This document shows, one piece after another, positions 9,759-19,577 of a stretch of DNA of 64,000 nucleotides. The translations under genes and the position numbers were made by a program. The notes under the pieces are model-generated. The model saw only the letters and a list, made by a program, of their open reading frames with translations, had not been told where the DNA came from and did not search any database. The stretch is from Modicisalibacter xianhensis (GTDB lineage Bacteria; Pseudomonadota; Gammaproteobacteria; Pseudomonadales; Halomonadaceae), in assembly GCF_900113605.1 (NCBI RefSeq), contig NZ_FOPY01000006.1, forward strand, positions 148,416-212,415, in the 5' to 3' direction. How positions within the stretch are numbered: position 1 is the stretch's first letter; each line of letters opens with the position of its first letter.

Positions 9759-10862
9759 TCACTCGGCCAGGGCCCGCTCCAGTGCGGTCAACCGGCCGGG
9801 GCGCAGGGCGTCTTCCACGGCACTGATGCGCAGCACATGGCCCAGCGCCGGGTGCGGTGGCCGATGGATGAGGCTGCCGGCCTCGAGAAGCTCACGGTGC
9901 ACGCGGGCGGCTGTGTCGGCCTCGGACAGGCGCACGGCCACGAAGTTGGTATCGCTGGTGGGCACATCGGCGCCCAACTCGCGTAGCCAGTCGGCCAGAC
10001 GCTCGCGGCGTGCGATCACTGCATCGATATGCTCGCGCGTCTCGTCGGGATGATCCAGCACCGTCTCGGCGGCAGCCAGCGCCAGCGACGATACCGCGTA
10101 GTGAATCCTCACCTTGTGCATGATCTCGACGGCCTCGGGCTCGGCAATCGCATAACCGATACGCAGGCCGGCCAGGCCGTGGGCCTTGGACAGGGTACGC
10201 AGGCGAATCACGCCGGGCCAGGCCGCGCCAGCGGAGGCGGAACCGGCATCGGGACGGAAGTCGTGGTAGGCCTCGTCGAGCAGCAGCGTACACGTCTCGG
10301 GCAGTGCTTCGCGCAGGCGCTGGATGGCGGCATCGTCATGCAGGTGCCCGCTCGGGTTGTCGGGGTTGGCCAGATAGACCAGCCGCGCCGATTGCTCATT
10401 CGCCGCCTCGGCCAGTGCCTCCAGGTCGGGTGCCAGCAGCCCCGGTGCGTCACGGTAGGCCACCTCATGCATCACGCAGCCTTGGCCCAGCGCGAAATAG
10501 CCGAACGTGGGATAGGTACCGGCGCTGGCCACGACGGCGGCCCCCGGCTCGCAGGTGGCGCGCAGCGCCAGGGCGATCAGGCTGTCGGCGCCGGCATCGA
10601 CCAGCAAGGCGTCCAGTGGCGTGTCAAGCGCTGCCGACAGCCGCTGGCGCACGCCTAGCGCCTGTGCATCGCCATAGCCCCGGGCCAGTTCGGCCACGGC
10701 ATTGCCAAAGCGCGCCGACAGGGCGCGGTGCGGCATGTCCAGCCCCTCGTTGGAGCCCAGTTGATACGGGATGGCGCGCCCCAGGCGGCGCTCCAGGGCC
10801 TTGATGCCCGGAAAGGGGTTATGCGGGCCGTCGCGGTAGAGGTGGCGAGCGTAGCGGGGCAT
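9759..10862 (-). CDS. PLP aminotransferase, histidinol-phosphate aminotransferase-like
   Basis: A 367-residue fold-type I class II aminotransferase. PLP contacts are visible: ANPDNPSG at about 165-172, DEAY with Asp196 and Tyr199, the Schiff-base Lys226 in TLSKAHGLAG, and a C-terminal Arg in HVLRISA. It most resembles HisC, which transfers an amino group between histidinol phosphate and glutamate. It stands away from any his operon, so it may be a second HisC or act on another amino acid. The ATG at 10862 has a GAGG site. A longer frame to 11102 lacks support. It converges with the exchanger gene. Confidence 0.8.
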   Translation of the reverse strand: MPRYARHLYRDGPHNPFPGIKALERRLGRAIPYQLGSNEGLDMPHRALSARFGNAVAELARGYGDAQALGVRQRLSAALDTPLDALLVDAGADSLIALALRATCEPGAAVVASAGTYPTFGYFALGQGCVMHEVAYRDAPGLLAPDLEALAEAANEQSARLVYLANPDNPSGHLHDDAAIQRLREALPETCTLLLDEAYHDFRPDAGSASAGAAWPGVIRLRTLSKAHGLAGLRIGYAIAEPEAVEIMHKVRIHYAVSSLALAAAETVLDHPDETREHIDAVIARRERLADWLRELGADVPTSDTNFVAVRLSEADTAARVHRELLEAGSLIHRPPHPALGHVLRISAVEDALRPGRLTALERALAE

Positions 10863-10939
10863 GGCGGTCCTCGCGGTCTGGCGGATGAACGGCCATTGTG
10901 GCGGCTGGACCGCGACATGCAAAGCCCGGGTGCGCCACG

Positions 10940-11431
10940 CTACAGGGCGCTGGCATCCAGTGCACCGCTGATGACCTGGGTCCAGTGCGGTGCCGCATCG
11001 CCCGGCCGGCGCAAGGCCAATTCCAGACGATAGGGCAGCAACTCGCGGTCCGACAGGATCAAGGCTGGCCCCTCGGCACGCAAGCGGCTCTCCAGCAGCC
11101 ACTGGTTGTCGGGTAGTCGGGCCTCGGCCATCGTCGGAGTCCAGTCCAGAACCTGGGGGCCCTCCTCGCGGGCGAGAAGGGCACGGGTCAGCGTCTCGCG
11201 AAAGCGCTCGGTGTCGACGCCCAGGTCGCTGTCGATCTCGGGTAGCGCCAGCAACAGCACGACTTCCTCGGTTGGGCCCGACCAGGTGGGCTGGGTGGCG
11301 GCCGCCTCGGCGGCGCGCTCGCCCAAGCCGTAGAGCGCCTGACGCTGTGTCTGCGGACGCTCCGGCTGGCCGGCACAGGCTGATAGGGTGAGTGTCAGGA
11401 CAGCGATCAGGAATTTCAGGCGACGGCTCAT
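10940..11431 (-). CDS. Lipoprotein of unknown function
   Basis: A 163-residue predicted lipoprotein. The signal peptide ends in the lipobox LSAC with lipidated Cys19. The mature part has a PTEEVVLLLALPEI strand and alternating charged stretches but no domain I recognise. Its ATG overlaps the stop of the upstream alpha/beta hydrolase (ATGA), so the two are translationally coupled. This start is chosen for the signal peptide; a longer frame to 11626 lies within the hydrolase gene. Residue +2 after Cys is Gly, which would favour sorting to the outer membrane. Confidence 0.75.
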   Translation of the reverse strand: MSRRLKFLIAVLTLTLSACAGQPERPQTQRQALYGLGERAAEAAATQPTWSGPTEEVVLLLALPEIDSDLGVDTERFRETLTRALLAREEGPQVLDWTPTMAEARLPDNQWLLESRLRAEGPALILSDRELLPYRLELALRRPGDAAPHWTQVISGALDASAL

Positions 11432-12420
11432 AGCGTGGTCGACGGTGACGAGAAAGGGGAGGGTACGGGCCCGCTGGGGCACGCCAGGTCGTCCAGAAAC
11501 GCGTCGAGCTCTTCGAACAGCAGGTCGCGGATGGGCGCCGCCTCGTTGACCAGATGATGTCGGGCCTCGGGGTGACGATGGATACGGGCCTGGGGAAACT
11601 TGCTGGTCAGCACTTCCAGGTTCCATTGCCAGTCCACGGTCAGGTCCTGCTCACCCTGCAGGATCAGCACCGGCAGGTCACTCGAGGGCAGGGCCAGCAT
11701 GTGCGCCATCCAGCGGCGCATGGCCGCGACCCAGGTCAGCGTCAGGCGATCGGGTTGCAGCGGGTCGTGCTCGCGCAGGAAGGTGGCGAAATCGTCGTCG
11801 GTGGAATTGGCGCGGTACTTGCGGGGAATCGAGCGGATGAACGGACTGGCCAGGCGATGCAGCCAGTTCGATTGTGGCCAGCCCCACGGCCGGACCAGCG
11901 GCGCCAGCAGGACCAGCGCTTGCCAGGGCGCGGACGAACCTCGACCGAGCGCATCGGTGGCGAGAATTGCCGCCCCTGTGCTCTGGCCGACCCCGATCCA
12001 CGGCCCCGGCGCCATGTCGCGGGCTGACAGGTGATTCTGCAGTGCCTGCAGGCAGGCGCCGTACTCCTCGAAATCGTCGATGGTGGCACGCTCGCCGCTG
12101 GACAGGCCATGGCCGGGCAGGTCCCAGAGTACTACCCGCCAGCCCTGGCCGAGCAAGCGCTCCAGCAGGTGACGGTAAAGTCCCAGGTGATCGAAGTAGC
12201 CATGCACCACGAACGCCGTGCCACGTGGTGCTTCCGGCGACCACACCTGGGCCCAGAGGCGGTAGCCTTCGGCATCGATGAAGCCGACATGCAGGCCCAC
12301 CTCTTCCTTGAGCAGCGGGGCCAGACGATAGTGATCGAGGTAATCCACCAGGGCTGAGGCCTGGGATTCGCCCACCGGGGCCAGCGGCCCAAGTGCTTGC
12401 AACGGTGCGAAATCGGTCAT
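11428..12420 (-). CDS. Alpha/beta hydrolase, lysophospholipase/monoglyceride-lipase type
   Basis: A 330-residue serine hydrolase. The nucleophile elbow GVGQSTG places Ser147. The upstream DLPGHGLSSGER motif is typical of PldB and monoacylglycerol lipases. Asp in LILQGEQDLTV and His in ARHHLVNE complete the triad. There is no signal peptide, so it probably acts in the cytoplasm or at the inner membrane. The ATG at 12420 follows AGGGAG; in-frame ATGs further up (12444, 12486) lack such a site. It is coupled to the lipoprotein gene downstream and diverges from glcB. Its natural lipid substrate is unknown. Confidence 0.82.
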   Translation of the reverse strand: MTDFAPLQALGPLAPVGESQASALVDYLDHYRLAPLLKEEVGLHVGFIDAEGYRLWAQVWSPEAPRGTAFVVHGYFDHLGLYRHLLERLLGQGWRVVLWDLPGHGLSSGERATIDDFEEYGACLQALQNHLSARDMAPGPWIGVGQSTGAAILATDALGRGSSAPWQALVLLAPLVRPWGWPQSNWLHRLASPFIRSIPRKYRANSTDDDFATFLREHDPLQPDRLTLTWVAAMRRWMAHMLALPSSDLPVLILQGEQDLTVDWQWNLEVLTSKFPQARIHRHPEARHHLVNEAAPIRDLLFEELDAFLDDLACPSGPVPSPFSSPSTTL

Positions 12421-12513
12421 CGCGTTCTCCCTGTACGTCTTCATGCTAGCCCGCTTTACTGATGAACACGACACCCCGAGCATCAACGGCTTTCTTAGTC
12501 ATTGGTCGAGCGG

Positions 12514-12543
12514 TACACAATTTTCTTCCAATTTGGTTATTAT
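12514..12543 (+). promoter_or_regulatory. Probable glcB promoter
   Basis: TATTAT (12538-12543, 5 of 6) is preceded at 18 bp by TACACA (12514-12519, 4 of 6). The start would fall at about 12550, inside the palindrome described next. The -35 match is modest. Confidence 0.5.
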
Positions 12544-12561
12544 ATGGAAGTCATTTCCATA
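12543..12561. promoter_or_regulatory. IclR-type operator upstream of glcB
   Basis: TATGGAA-GTCAT-TTCCATA is a 7-bp perfect inverted repeat. Its core TGGAAGTCATTTCCA (12545-12559) matches the E. coli IclR consensus TGGAAATNATTTCCA at every fixed position but one. It overlaps the predicted start of glcB transcription, a position that fits repression of a glyoxylate-pathway gene. Confidence 0.65.
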
Positions 12562-12639
12562 AACGTGGCAACCATAACGAATCGTCTATCGTTGGAAGGA
12601 TCGCATCGTTAGACAGCAGCGCAGCAGGAGAGGATTTCC

Positions 12640-14829
12640 ATGACTCAACGCATCTCTCGCCATCGTCTCCAGGTGGCCGCCGAGCTCGACCGCTTCCTCA
12701 ATGAAGAAGCCTTGCCCGGCACCGGTGTAGATGTCGATGCCTTCTGGACCGGGCTCGACGCCCTGATTCACGATCTCGCCCCCACCAACCGGGAGCTGCT
12801 CGCCGAGCGCGATCGCCTGCAGGGCGAACTTGATGCCTGGCACAAGGCACACCCGGGACCGGTGCGCGACCTGGCCGGCTATCGCGAGTTTCTCAAGCAG
12901 ATCGGTTACCTGGTCGAGGCACCGGCCAAGGTCGAGACGACGACCCGCAACGTCGACCCCGAGATCGCCGTGCAGGCCGGGCCGCAACTGGTGGTGCCGG
13001 TCAGCAATGCGCGCTATGCCCTGAATGCCGCCAACGCGCGTTGGGGCAGCTTGTACGACGCGCTCTACGGCACCGACGCCATCAGCGAGGATGATGGCGC
13101 CGAGAAGAGTGGCGACTACAATCCCAAGCGCGGTGCCAAGGTCATTGCCTATGCGCGTGGCGTGCTGGATCAGGCCGCTCCGCTGGCCGAAGGCTCGCAC
13201 AAGGATGCCGTCAGCTATACCCTGCGTGACGGCAAGCTGGTCGTTGGCCTCGAAGGGGGGCAGGAAACTGGCCTCAAGGACCCGGCCCAAATGGTCGGCT
13301 TCCAGGGCGATGCCGCCCAGCCGCAGGCGATTCTGCTGACCAACCATGGCCTGCATCTCGAAGTGCAGTTCGACGACACCCACCCGATCGGCAAGACCGA
13401 CCCGGCCGGCGTCAAGGACGTGCTGGTGGAAGCCGCGATCACCACCATCATGGATTGCGAAGACTCGGTGGCTGCCGTGGATGCCGAGGACAAGGTCCAC
13501 GTCTACCGCAACTGGCTGGGCCTGATGCAGGGCGACCTCGAGGAAGAGGTCAGCAAGGGCGGCAAGGCGTTCATGCGTCGTCTCCATGATGACCGCAGCT
13601 ACACTACGCCCGATGGCAGCACGCGCACCCTGCCGGGCCGTTCGCTGATGTTCGTGCGCAACGTTGGCCATCTAATGACTACGCCGGCGATCCTCGACGG
13701 CAACGGCGATGAGATCCCCGAAGGCATGCTCGACGGCATCGTCACCAGCCTGATCGCCATGCACGACCTCAAGAAGGGCGGAGCGACCGGCACCCAGAAG
13801 ACCAACAGTCGCAGCGGATCGATCTATATCGTCAAGCCCAAGATGCACGGGCCCAGGGAAGTCGCTTTCGCCAATACCCTGTTCGGGCGTATCGAGGACG
13901 TACTGGGACTGGAGCGCGATACCCTGAAGATGGGCATCATGGACGAGGAACGGCGTACCACCGTCAACCTCAAGGCCTGTATCAACGAGGCCTCCTCGCG
14001 CGTCGTGTTCATCAACACCGGTTTCCTCGACCGCACCGGCGACGAGATGCACACCGCCATGGAAGCCGGCCCGATGCTGCGCAAGGGCGACATGAAGGGC
14101 GCCAAGTGGATCGCCGCCTACGAAAAGAATAACGTCCAGGTCGGCCTGGCCTGCGGCCTGCGCGGCCGCGCCCAGATCGGCAAGGGCATGTGGGCCATGC
14201 CTGACCTGATGGCGGCCATGCTCGAGCAGAAGATCGGCCATCCCAAGTCTGGCGCCAATACCGCCTGGGTGCCGTCGCCGACCGCTGCGGTGCTGCACGC
14301 GCTGCATTACCACCAGATCGATGTCGCGGCGCTGCAGCAGGAAATGGAGCGCCAGGGCGAAGCCGATCTGCTTGACGACCTGCTCAGCGTGCCGGTGGTC
14401 GAACGGGCCGATTGGTCAGCCGACGAGCTCCAGCAGGAACTCGACAACAACTGCCAGGGTATCCTCGGTTACGTGGTGCGCTGGGTCGAGCAGGGTGTGG
14501 GGGCGTCCAAGGTGCCCGATATCCACGATGTGGGCCTGATGGAGGATCGCGCCACACTGCGTATCTCCAGCCAGCACATCGCCAACTGGCTGTACCATGG
14601 CGTGGTGACCGAGGCGCAGGTGCGCGAGACGCTGGAGCGCATGGCTGGCGTGGTCGACAAGCAGAACGAGGGCGACGCCAACTATGTGCCGATGACCTCG
14701 CACCTCAGTGAATCCACGGCCTTCCAGGCCGCCTCGGACCTGATCTTCAAGGGGCGCGAGCAGCCTTCCGGATACACCGAGCCGCTGTTGCACCACTGGC
14801 GCGCGGTACACAAGGCGAAGCACGCCTGA
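12640..14829 (+). CDS. glcB: Malate synthase G
   Basis: This enzyme condenses glyoxylate with acetyl-CoA to malate, allowing growth on acetate, fatty acids or glycolate. The 729 residues match the long single-chain G isoform. They include the inserted alpha/beta domain, a catalytic-site arginine region ([15 protein letters not shown]), the Mg-binding [15 protein letters not shown] segment near 270 and the C-terminal Asp-containing [23 protein letters not shown] site precedes the ATG. It is monocistronic, with its own promoter and a strong terminator. No isocitrate lyase gene is in the window. Confidence 0.97.
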   Translation: MTQRISRHRLQVAAELDRFLNEEALPGTGVDVDAFWTGLDALIHDLAPTNRELLAERDRLQGELDAWHKAHPGPVRDLAGYREFLKQIGYLVEAPAKVETTTRNVDPEIAVQAGPQLVVPVSNARYALNAANARWGSLYDALYGTDAISEDDGAEKSGDYNPKRGAKVIAYARGVLDQAAPLAEGSHKDAVSYTLRDGKLVVGLEGGQETGLKDPAQMVGFQGDAAQPQAILLTNHGLHLEVQFDDTHPIGKTDPAGVKDVLVEAAITTIMDCEDSVAAVDAEDKVHVYRNWLGLMQGDLEEEVSKGGKAFMRRLHDDRSYTTPDGSTRTLPGRSLMFVRNVGHLMTTPAILDGNGDEIPEGMLDGIVTSLIAMHDLKKGGATGTQKTNSRSGSIYIVKPKMHGPREVAFANTLFGRIEDVLGLERDTLKMGIMDEERRTTVNLKACINEASSRVVFINTGFLDRTGDEMHTAMEAGPMLRKGDMKGAKWIAAYEKNNVQVGLACGLRGRAQIGKGMWAMPDLMAAMLEQKIGHPKSGANTAWVPSPTAAVLHALHYHQIDVAALQQEMERQGEADLLDDLLSVPVVERADWSADELQQELDNNCQGILGYVVRWVEQGVGASKVPDIHDVGLMEDRATLRISSQHIANWLYHGVVTEAQVRETLERMAGVVDKQNEGDANYVPMTSHLSESTAFQAASDLIFKGREQPSGYTEPLLHHWRAVHKAKHA

Positions 14830-14860
14830 TTACCGTACACCAGGCAGACAACTCAGTAGA

Positions 14861-14886
14861 ATGCCCCGCTTCGGCGGGGCATTTTT
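14861..14886 (+). terminator. Terminator of glcB
   Basis: Perfect 9-bp stem ATGCCCCGC-TTCG-GCGGGGCAT followed by TTTT. The UUCG tetraloop makes it very stable. Confidence 0.93.
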
Positions 14887-14987
14887 CGTATGGCAAAACG
14901 CTTGGCGGCTGTGCTGCGCCTGACGCTTACGCTATCGTTACCCACGAGCCCGTACCCACCCGTTCGTCACGCAGGGAGAAGCACCGC

Positions 14988-15413
14988 ATGACCGTCATGA
15001 CCGCCGCCGCCATCGAGGAGTTTCTCGATGAGGTCTTTCCGCATCGTCAGGGGACCATCGAAGGCGTCGGCGATATGCGCGCCACCATGAGTCTGGCCAT
15101 CGAGGACGAACACTTGCGGCCGGGTGCGTGCGTCTCGGGGCCGAGCATGATGGGGCTGGCCGATGTGTGCCTGTACGTGGCGATCCTCGCCCAGATCGGC
15201 CCGGAGGCGATGGCCGTGACCACCGATCTCAACTGCCATTTCCTGCGGCGTGCCCGCGGCGACCGCGACCTGATCGCCAATGCCCGCATCGTCAAGCTGG
15301 GGCGGCGACTGGCGGTCGGCGAGGTGGAACTGTTTACGGCCGGCGACGACGAACCGGTGGCCATCGTCACCGCGACCTATGCGATTCCGGACCGCGACGA
15401 GGAAGACGACTGA
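14988..15413 (+). CDS. PaaI-family hotdog thioesterase
   Basis: A 141-residue single hotdog-fold protein of the PaaI/YbgC acyl-CoA thioesterase group. The central helix has SGPSMMGLADVCLY, where the family has HGG...ADxA. The catalytic Asp/Asn is probably in MGLAD (about residue 59). The strand motif TTDLNCHFLRRA is typical. It is predicted to be a cytoplasmic dimer or tetramer that hydrolyses acyl-CoA. The substrate is unknown, and no phenylacetate genes are nearby. The AGGGAG site lies 10 nt before the ATG. The 3' end lies 33 bp from the convergent DUF423 gene. Confidence 0.82.
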   Translation: MTVMTAAAIEEFLDEVFPHRQGTIEGVGDMRATMSLAIEDEHLRPGACVSGPSMMGLADVCLYVAILAQIGPEAMAVTTDLNCHFLRRARGDRDLIANARIVKLGRRLAVGEVELFTAGDDEPVAIVTATYAIPDRDEEDD

Positions 15414-15446
15414 GCTCCTCGTCGGGATACCCTCCGGCCTGGGCGG

Positions 15447-15824
15447 TCAGGGGCGGGCCCGCCAGGCCGCCACGGCCAGGGCCAGCCAGCCGACCATCAG
15501 TAATACTCCGCCCAGCGGTGTGACCATGCCGATGCCGCGTATGCCCGTCAGGGCCAGCAGGTAGAGCGAGCCCGAGAACAGCACGATACCCGCTCCCCAT
15601 AGCCACAGCACGAGTGGCTGCCCCTTGAGCGGCATCTGCTGGTGCCAGATGAGCACACCGAGAATCGCCAGGGTGTGCCATGCCTGATAGCGTACTCCCG
15701 TCTCGAACGCCTCGAGCAACGACGCCGAGACGCGCCCCTCCAGGCCGTGGGCGCCGAATGCGCCGGCCATCACCATGATCAGGCCGCTCAGGGCCATGGC
15801 GATCCAGGCTGGACGCTGTCGCAT
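15447..15824 (-). CDS. DUF423 family inner-membrane protein (YgdD-like)
   Basis: A 125-residue integral membrane protein with four predicted helices. It carries the family hallmarks MAGAFGAHGL near the N-terminus, ETGVRYQAWHTLAIL in the middle and LTGIRGIGMVTPLGG toward the end. The function is unknown across the family. GGGAGG lies just upstream of the ATG. It diverges from the alanine symporter gene. Confidence 0.87.
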   Translation of the reverse strand: MRQRPAWIAMALSGLIMVMAGAFGAHGLEGRVSASLLEAFETGVRYQAWHTLAILGVLIWHQQMPLKGQPLVLWLWGAGIVLFSGSLYLLALTGIRGIGMVTPLGGVLLMVGWLALAVAAWRARP

Positions 15825-15988
15825 GAACTTGCCTCCCGACTGCTACGCTGACTGTGTGTCAGCTCAAAACGATTTGCATGCTTGGCATTTCGCCAGGCGT
15901 GCCGCGCCGCTATCATGCCTGCCCTTGCGGCACCGTGCACCATCGAGGTGCAAGACCGGCCCAATGACGACGACAGGAGATTCGACCC

Positions 15989-17473
15989 ATGGAAGCCCTT
16001 GCCTCGCTGTTCGCCCCGCTGCGCGACGGCATGTATGCGGTGATGACGCCCATCAGCGATTTTATCTGGAGCTACATTCTCGTCTACCTGCTGCTGGGGG
16101 CCGGCCTGCTGTTCACGATCCTGACCCGCGGCATGCAGTTTCGCCTGTTCGGCCACATGGCACGTGTCACGATCTCCGCGCGTGGCGCAGGGGAGGGTGT
16201 CAGCGGCTTCCAGGCATTTGCCACGTCGCTGGCGGCCCGCGTGGGCACGGGCAACCTGGCCGGGGTGGCGATTGCCCTGTGGGTCGGCGGCCCCGGGGCG
16301 ATCTTCTGGATGTGGATGACCGCGCTGGTCGGGTTCGCCACGGCCTTCGTCGAGTCGACCCTGGCCCAGGTCTACAAGCATCGCAACGAGGACGGCGTGT
16401 TCCGTGGCGGTCCGGCCTACTACATCGAACGTAGCCTGGGCTGGCGCTGGCTGGGATCGCTGTTCGCAATTTTTCTGCTAATTGCCTATGGCCTGGCTTT
16501 CAATGCCGCGCAGTCCAACACCATTGCCCAGGGCATGTCCGGGGCGTTCGGTATTCCCGACTGGTTGACCGGGCTGGTGCTCGTCGGGGTGGTCGCGCTG
16601 GTCATCTACGGCGGCCTCAAGTCCGTGGCACGGACCGCCGAGCTGATCGTGCCGTTCATGGCCATCGCCTACCTGCTGGTAGCGCTGTGGATCCTGTTTG
16701 CCAACATTACCGCCGTGCCCGACATGCTGGCACTGATCGTCAAGAGCGCCTTCGGCTTCGGCCCGGCGGTCGGCGGCGCGGCCGGCTATGCCATCAAGGC
16801 GGCAATGGAGAACGGCATCAAGCGCGGCTTGTTCTCCAACGAAGCCGGCATGGGCTCGGCGCCTAACGCCGCCGCCCAGGCGACGGTCAAGCATCCCGCC
16901 GCCCAAGGGCTCGTGCAATCCTTCGGCGTGTTCGTCGACACCTTGGTGATCTGCACCTGCACTGCCGTGGTAATCCTGCTTTCGGGGGTCTACGAGCGGC
17001 TGCTGAGCACCTCGGCCGGTGACTCGATCGAGGGTATCAAGCTCACTCAGGATGCCATGGTCGACCATCTGGGTGGCTTCGGCGAGATATTCATCGCCAT
17101 TGCCATTCTGCTGTTCGCCTTCACCTCGATCATCGCCAATTTCTCGTTTGCGGCGGTCAACGTCGAGTACCTGTTCCGCCATCATGCACGCAAGGCCGTA
17201 CAGATTCTTCGCCTGGCCGTGCTGGGCATGGTCATGATCGGTGCGCTGGCCAACCTCGAGTTCGTGTGGCGCTTCGCCGACCTGTCCATGGGCCTGATGG
17301 CGACCACCAACCTGTTCGCGATACTCATCTTGGCGCCGGTGGCCCTGCGTGTGCTGCGTGACTACGAGCGCCAGCGCCGGGAGGGTGTCGCTGAGCCAGT
17401 GTTCGACCCCAAGGTGCTCAAGCGGCCGGAACTGGTCGATGCCGATGTCTGGCCGCCGAAGGATGTCCGCTGA
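15989..17473 (+). CDS. Sodium:alanine/glycine symporter (AGCS family)
   Basis: A 494-residue inner-membrane symporter of the AlsT/DagA family that takes up alanine or glycine with Na+. About 10-11 helices are seen. The family signature GGPAYYIERSLGWRWLG lies near 140. FSNEAGMGSAPNAAAQA near 285 contains the conserved substrate and Na+ loop. The C-terminus is a charged cytoplasmic tail ending VWPPKDVR. Sodium coupling fits a halophile, but that is inference. It is preceded by a 164-bp divergent region with no clear regulator site. Confidence 0.93.
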   Translation: MEALASLFAPLRDGMYAVMTPISDFIWSYILVYLLLGAGLLFTILTRGMQFRLFGHMARVTISARGAGEGVSGFQAFATSLAARVGTGNLAGVAIALWVGGPGAIFWMWMTALVGFATAFVESTLAQVYKHRNEDGVFRGGPAYYIERSLGWRWLGSLFAIFLLIAYGLAFNAAQSNTIAQGMSGAFGIPDWLTGLVLVGVVALVIYGGLKSVARTAELIVPFMAIAYLLVALWILFANITAVPDMLALIVKSAFGFGPAVGGAAGYAIKAAMENGIKRGLFSNEAGMGSAPNAAAQATVKHPAAQGLVQSFGVFVDTLVICTCTAVVILLSGVYERLLSTSAGDSIEGIKLTQDAMVDHLGGFGEIFIAIAILLFAFTSIIANFSFAAVNVEYLFRHHARKAVQILRLAVLGMVMIGALANLEFVWRFADLSMGLMATTNLFAILILAPVALRVLRDYERQRREGVAEPVFDPKVLKRPELVDADVWPPKDVR

Positions 17474-17539
17474 GGCATTTGGCGTTAAACTAGGGGCCCG
17501 CCTGATGGCGGGTCTGCCTTCCCGAACGATGAGGCTGCC

Positions 17540-17740
17540 ATGCAGATTCAGCTAAACGGCGATCCTCGCGCCCTTGACGGCGAGCCGACGATCAGCGAGC
17601 TCATCGCTTCCCTGGGCCTGACCGGCCGGCGTATCGCCGTCGAGGTCAACGAAGAGATCGTTCCGCGCAGTCAGCACGCCGAGACTCGCCTGGCCGAAGG
17701 TGACCGCGTGGAAATCGTGCACGCCATCGGTGGTGGCTAG
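17540..17740 (+). CDS. thiS: Sulfur carrier protein ThiS
   Basis: A 66-residue ubiquitin-like protein that carries sulfur as a C-terminal thiocarboxylate for thiazole synthesis. It ends AIGGG, with the required terminal Gly-Gly. It is the first gene of thiS-thiG-trmB. A CCCGCC-TGAT-GGCGGG hairpin at 17497-17512 lies in the leader, but the conserved TPP-riboswitch elements are not seen. ThiF, needed to activate ThiS, is not in the window. Confidence 0.95.
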   Translation: MQIQLNGDPRALDGEPTISELIASLGLTGRRIAVEVNEEIVPRSQHAETRLAEGDRVEIVHAIGGG

Positions 17741-17851
17741 GCACGCTGCCCCGTGTAAACCATTCATGCTGTGTTCCGCCGCTCCGGCCACCCCGCCTGC
17801 GGGATCGGCAGGTCCGACGCGGACCCGTCAGCGCCTTTTCTGGAGACGCCA

Positions 17852-18658
17852 ATGTCAGAACGCATGGACATCCCCGGTGACCAGCCCTGGCACGTTGCCG
17901 GACGCGAGTTCACCTCGCGCCTGCTGGTCGGTACCGGCAAGTACAAGGATCTGGACGAGACTTCCGCCGCCATCGAGGCCAGCGGTGCCGAGATCGTGAC
18001 TTTCGCGGTGCGGCGCACCAATCTCGGCCAGAACGCCGACGAGCCCAACCTGCTCGATGCCGTACCGCCCCAACGCTATACCCTTCTGCCCAACACTGCC
18101 GGCTGTTATACCGCCAAGGATGCGGTGCGCACCTGCAAGCTGGCGCGCGAACTGCTGGACGGCCACAACCTGGTCAAGCTCGAGGTGCTGGGTGACGACA
18201 ACACGCTGTACCCCAACGTGGTCGAGACGCTCAAGGCCGCCGAGGAACTGGTGCGCGATGGCTTCGATGTGATGGTCTACACCAGTGACGACCCCATCGT
18301 CGCCAAGGAACTCGAGAAGATCGGCTGCAGCGCGGTCATGCCGCTGGGCTCGCTGATCGGCTCCGGGCATGGCCTGCTCAACCCGGCCAGCCTGGCGATC
18401 ATCCTCGAAAACGCCAACGTCCCGGTGCTGGTCGATGCCGGCATCGGTACCGCATCAGACGCCGCGCTGGCCATGGAAATGGGCTGTGCCGGCGTATTGA
18501 TGAACTCGGCAATCGCCCATGCCCGCCAGCCGGTACTCATGGCCCGCGCCATGCGCAAGGCCATCGAGGCCGGACGTGAGGCGTTCCTCGCCGAGCGCAT
18601 GCCGCGCCGCCAGCGTGCCGAGGCATCGTCGCCGATGGCTGGACGCATCAACCGCTGA
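17852..18658 (+). CDS. thiG: Thiazole synthase
   Basis: A 268-residue TIM-barrel enzyme that joins 1-deoxy-xylulose-5-phosphate, dehydroglycine and ThiS-carried sulfur to make the thiazole phosphate of thiamine. Lys in [11 protein letters not shown] forms the imine with the sugar. [21 protein letters not shown] and [11 protein letters not shown] are family signatures for phosphate binding. The ATG at 17852 follows TGGAGA at 17841-17846; the frame open from 17771 adds unrelated residues. It lies 111 bp after thiS and 26 bp before trmB. Confidence 0.96.
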   Translation: MSERMDIPGDQPWHVAGREFTSRLLVGTGKYKDLDETSAAIEASGAEIVTFAVRRTNLGQNADEPNLLDAVPPQRYTLLPNTAGCYTAKDAVRTCKLARELLDGHNLVKLEVLGDDNTLYPNVVETLKAAEELVRDGFDVMVYTSDDPIVAKELEKIGCSAVMPLGSLIGSGHGLLNPASLAIILENANVPVLVDAGIGTASDAALAMEMGCAGVLMNSAIAHARQPVLMARAMRKAIEAGREAFLAERMPRRQRAEASSPMAGRINR

Positions 18659-18684
18659 ACCTTCGAGAGACTCAAGACCGTTGC

Positions 18685-19422
18685 ATGAACAATGACCGTT
18701 TGAACGCCGACGACCCGGGGCAGGATACTTCCACCGTGGCCGAGCCTCCGCGGCGCGGCATCAAGAGCTATGTGCTGCGTGCCGGTCGCATGACGGCAGC
18801 CCAGCAGCGTGGCCTGGACGAGGTCTGGCCGCAGCTGGGGCTCAAGCTCGAGGACGGCCTGCTGGACCTCGATGCGGTATTCGGCCGCCGCGCACCGCGC
18901 GTGGTGGAGATCGGCTTCGGCATGGGCGCCTCATTGATCGAGCAGGCCGAGACGCACCCCGATACCGATTTCATCGGCATCGAAGTGCACGCGCCCGGGG
19001 TGGGCAAGCTGCTCGACGAGGTTGACAAGCGCGGGCTGACCAACCTGCGCGTCTATCGTGACGATGCCCTGGAAGTGCTGACGCGCTGCCTGCCCGAGGC
19101 CAGTCTCGACGGCCTGCAGCTATTCTTCCCCGACCCGTGGCCGAAGAAGAAGCACCACAAGCGGCGTATCGTGCAGCCGGCCTTCGTGGAACTGGTACGC
19201 ACGCGCCTCAAGCCTGGCGGTACGCTGCACATGGCGACCGACTGGGAAGCCTATGCCGAACATATGGCCGAGGTCATGGCCGAGGCGCCCGGTTTCCGCA
19301 ATACCTCGTCCGAGGGTCCCTACGTGCCGAGACCTGAGTTTCGGCCCTTGACCAAGTTCGAGCATCGCGGCGCCCGGCTGGGACATGGTGTGTGGGATCT
19401 GATTTACCGTCGCAGTGAATGA
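18685..19422 (+). CDS. trmB: tRNA (guanine-N7-)-methyltransferase
   Basis: A 245-residue SAM-dependent enzyme that methylates G46 in the tRNA variable loop. SAM-binding [10 protein letters not shown] begins near 72, and [15 protein letters not shown] follows. The diagnostic [16 protein letters not shown] lies near 150. The first 30 residues (Asp-rich, PPRRGIKSY) match the longer gammaproteobacterial form. It is coupled to thiamine genes, as in Pseudomonas. A strong terminator follows. Confidence 0.95.
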   Translation: MNNDRLNADDPGQDTSTVAEPPRRGIKSYVLRAGRMTAAQQRGLDEVWPQLGLKLEDGLLDLDAVFGRRAPRVVEIGFGMGASLIEQAETHPDTDFIGIEVHAPGVGKLLDEVDKRGLTNLRVYRDDALEVLTRCLPEASLDGLQLFFPDPWPKKKHHKRRIVQPAFVELVRTRLKPGGTLHMATDWEAYAEHMAEVMAEAPGFRNTSSEGPYVPRPEFRPLTKFEHRGARLGHGVWDLIYRRSE

Positions 19423-19445
19423 AAGCCATACGCACAGGCGCTCAG

Positions 19446-19476
19446 GAGCCGCTCCCTTGGAGCGGCTCTTTTGTTT
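19446..19476 (+). terminator. Terminator of trmB
   Basis: 10-bp perfect stem GAGCCGCTCC-CTT-GGAGCGGCTC followed by TTTTGTTT. Its GCCGCTCC stem is the same as in the two sRNA terminators that follow on the other strand. Confidence 0.92.
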
Positions 19477-19510
19477 CACGCGGTATACCGATCGTGAGAT
19501 GAAAACATCA

Positions 19511-19577
19511 ATGGCAAAAGAAAGCCGCTCCAAGAGGAGCGGCAAGGACCGTGACTAGCTTGATGAGGAGAAACCAT
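19511..19577 (-). repeat. Direct repeat, copy 1 (sRNA core plus terminator)
   Basis: 67 bp that recur at 19732-19799 with 3 substitutions and one 1-base indel. The repeat spans the sRNA core and terminator but not the promoter or 5' stem. No inverted ends or transposase are present, so it looks like a gene duplication rather than a mobile element. Confidence 0.95.

Noticed and set aside
17474-17539. TPP riboswitch in the thiS leader
   Set aside because: Only a CCCGCC/GGCGGG hairpin is present; the conserved CUGAGA and ACCUGA elements are absent and the leader is too short.
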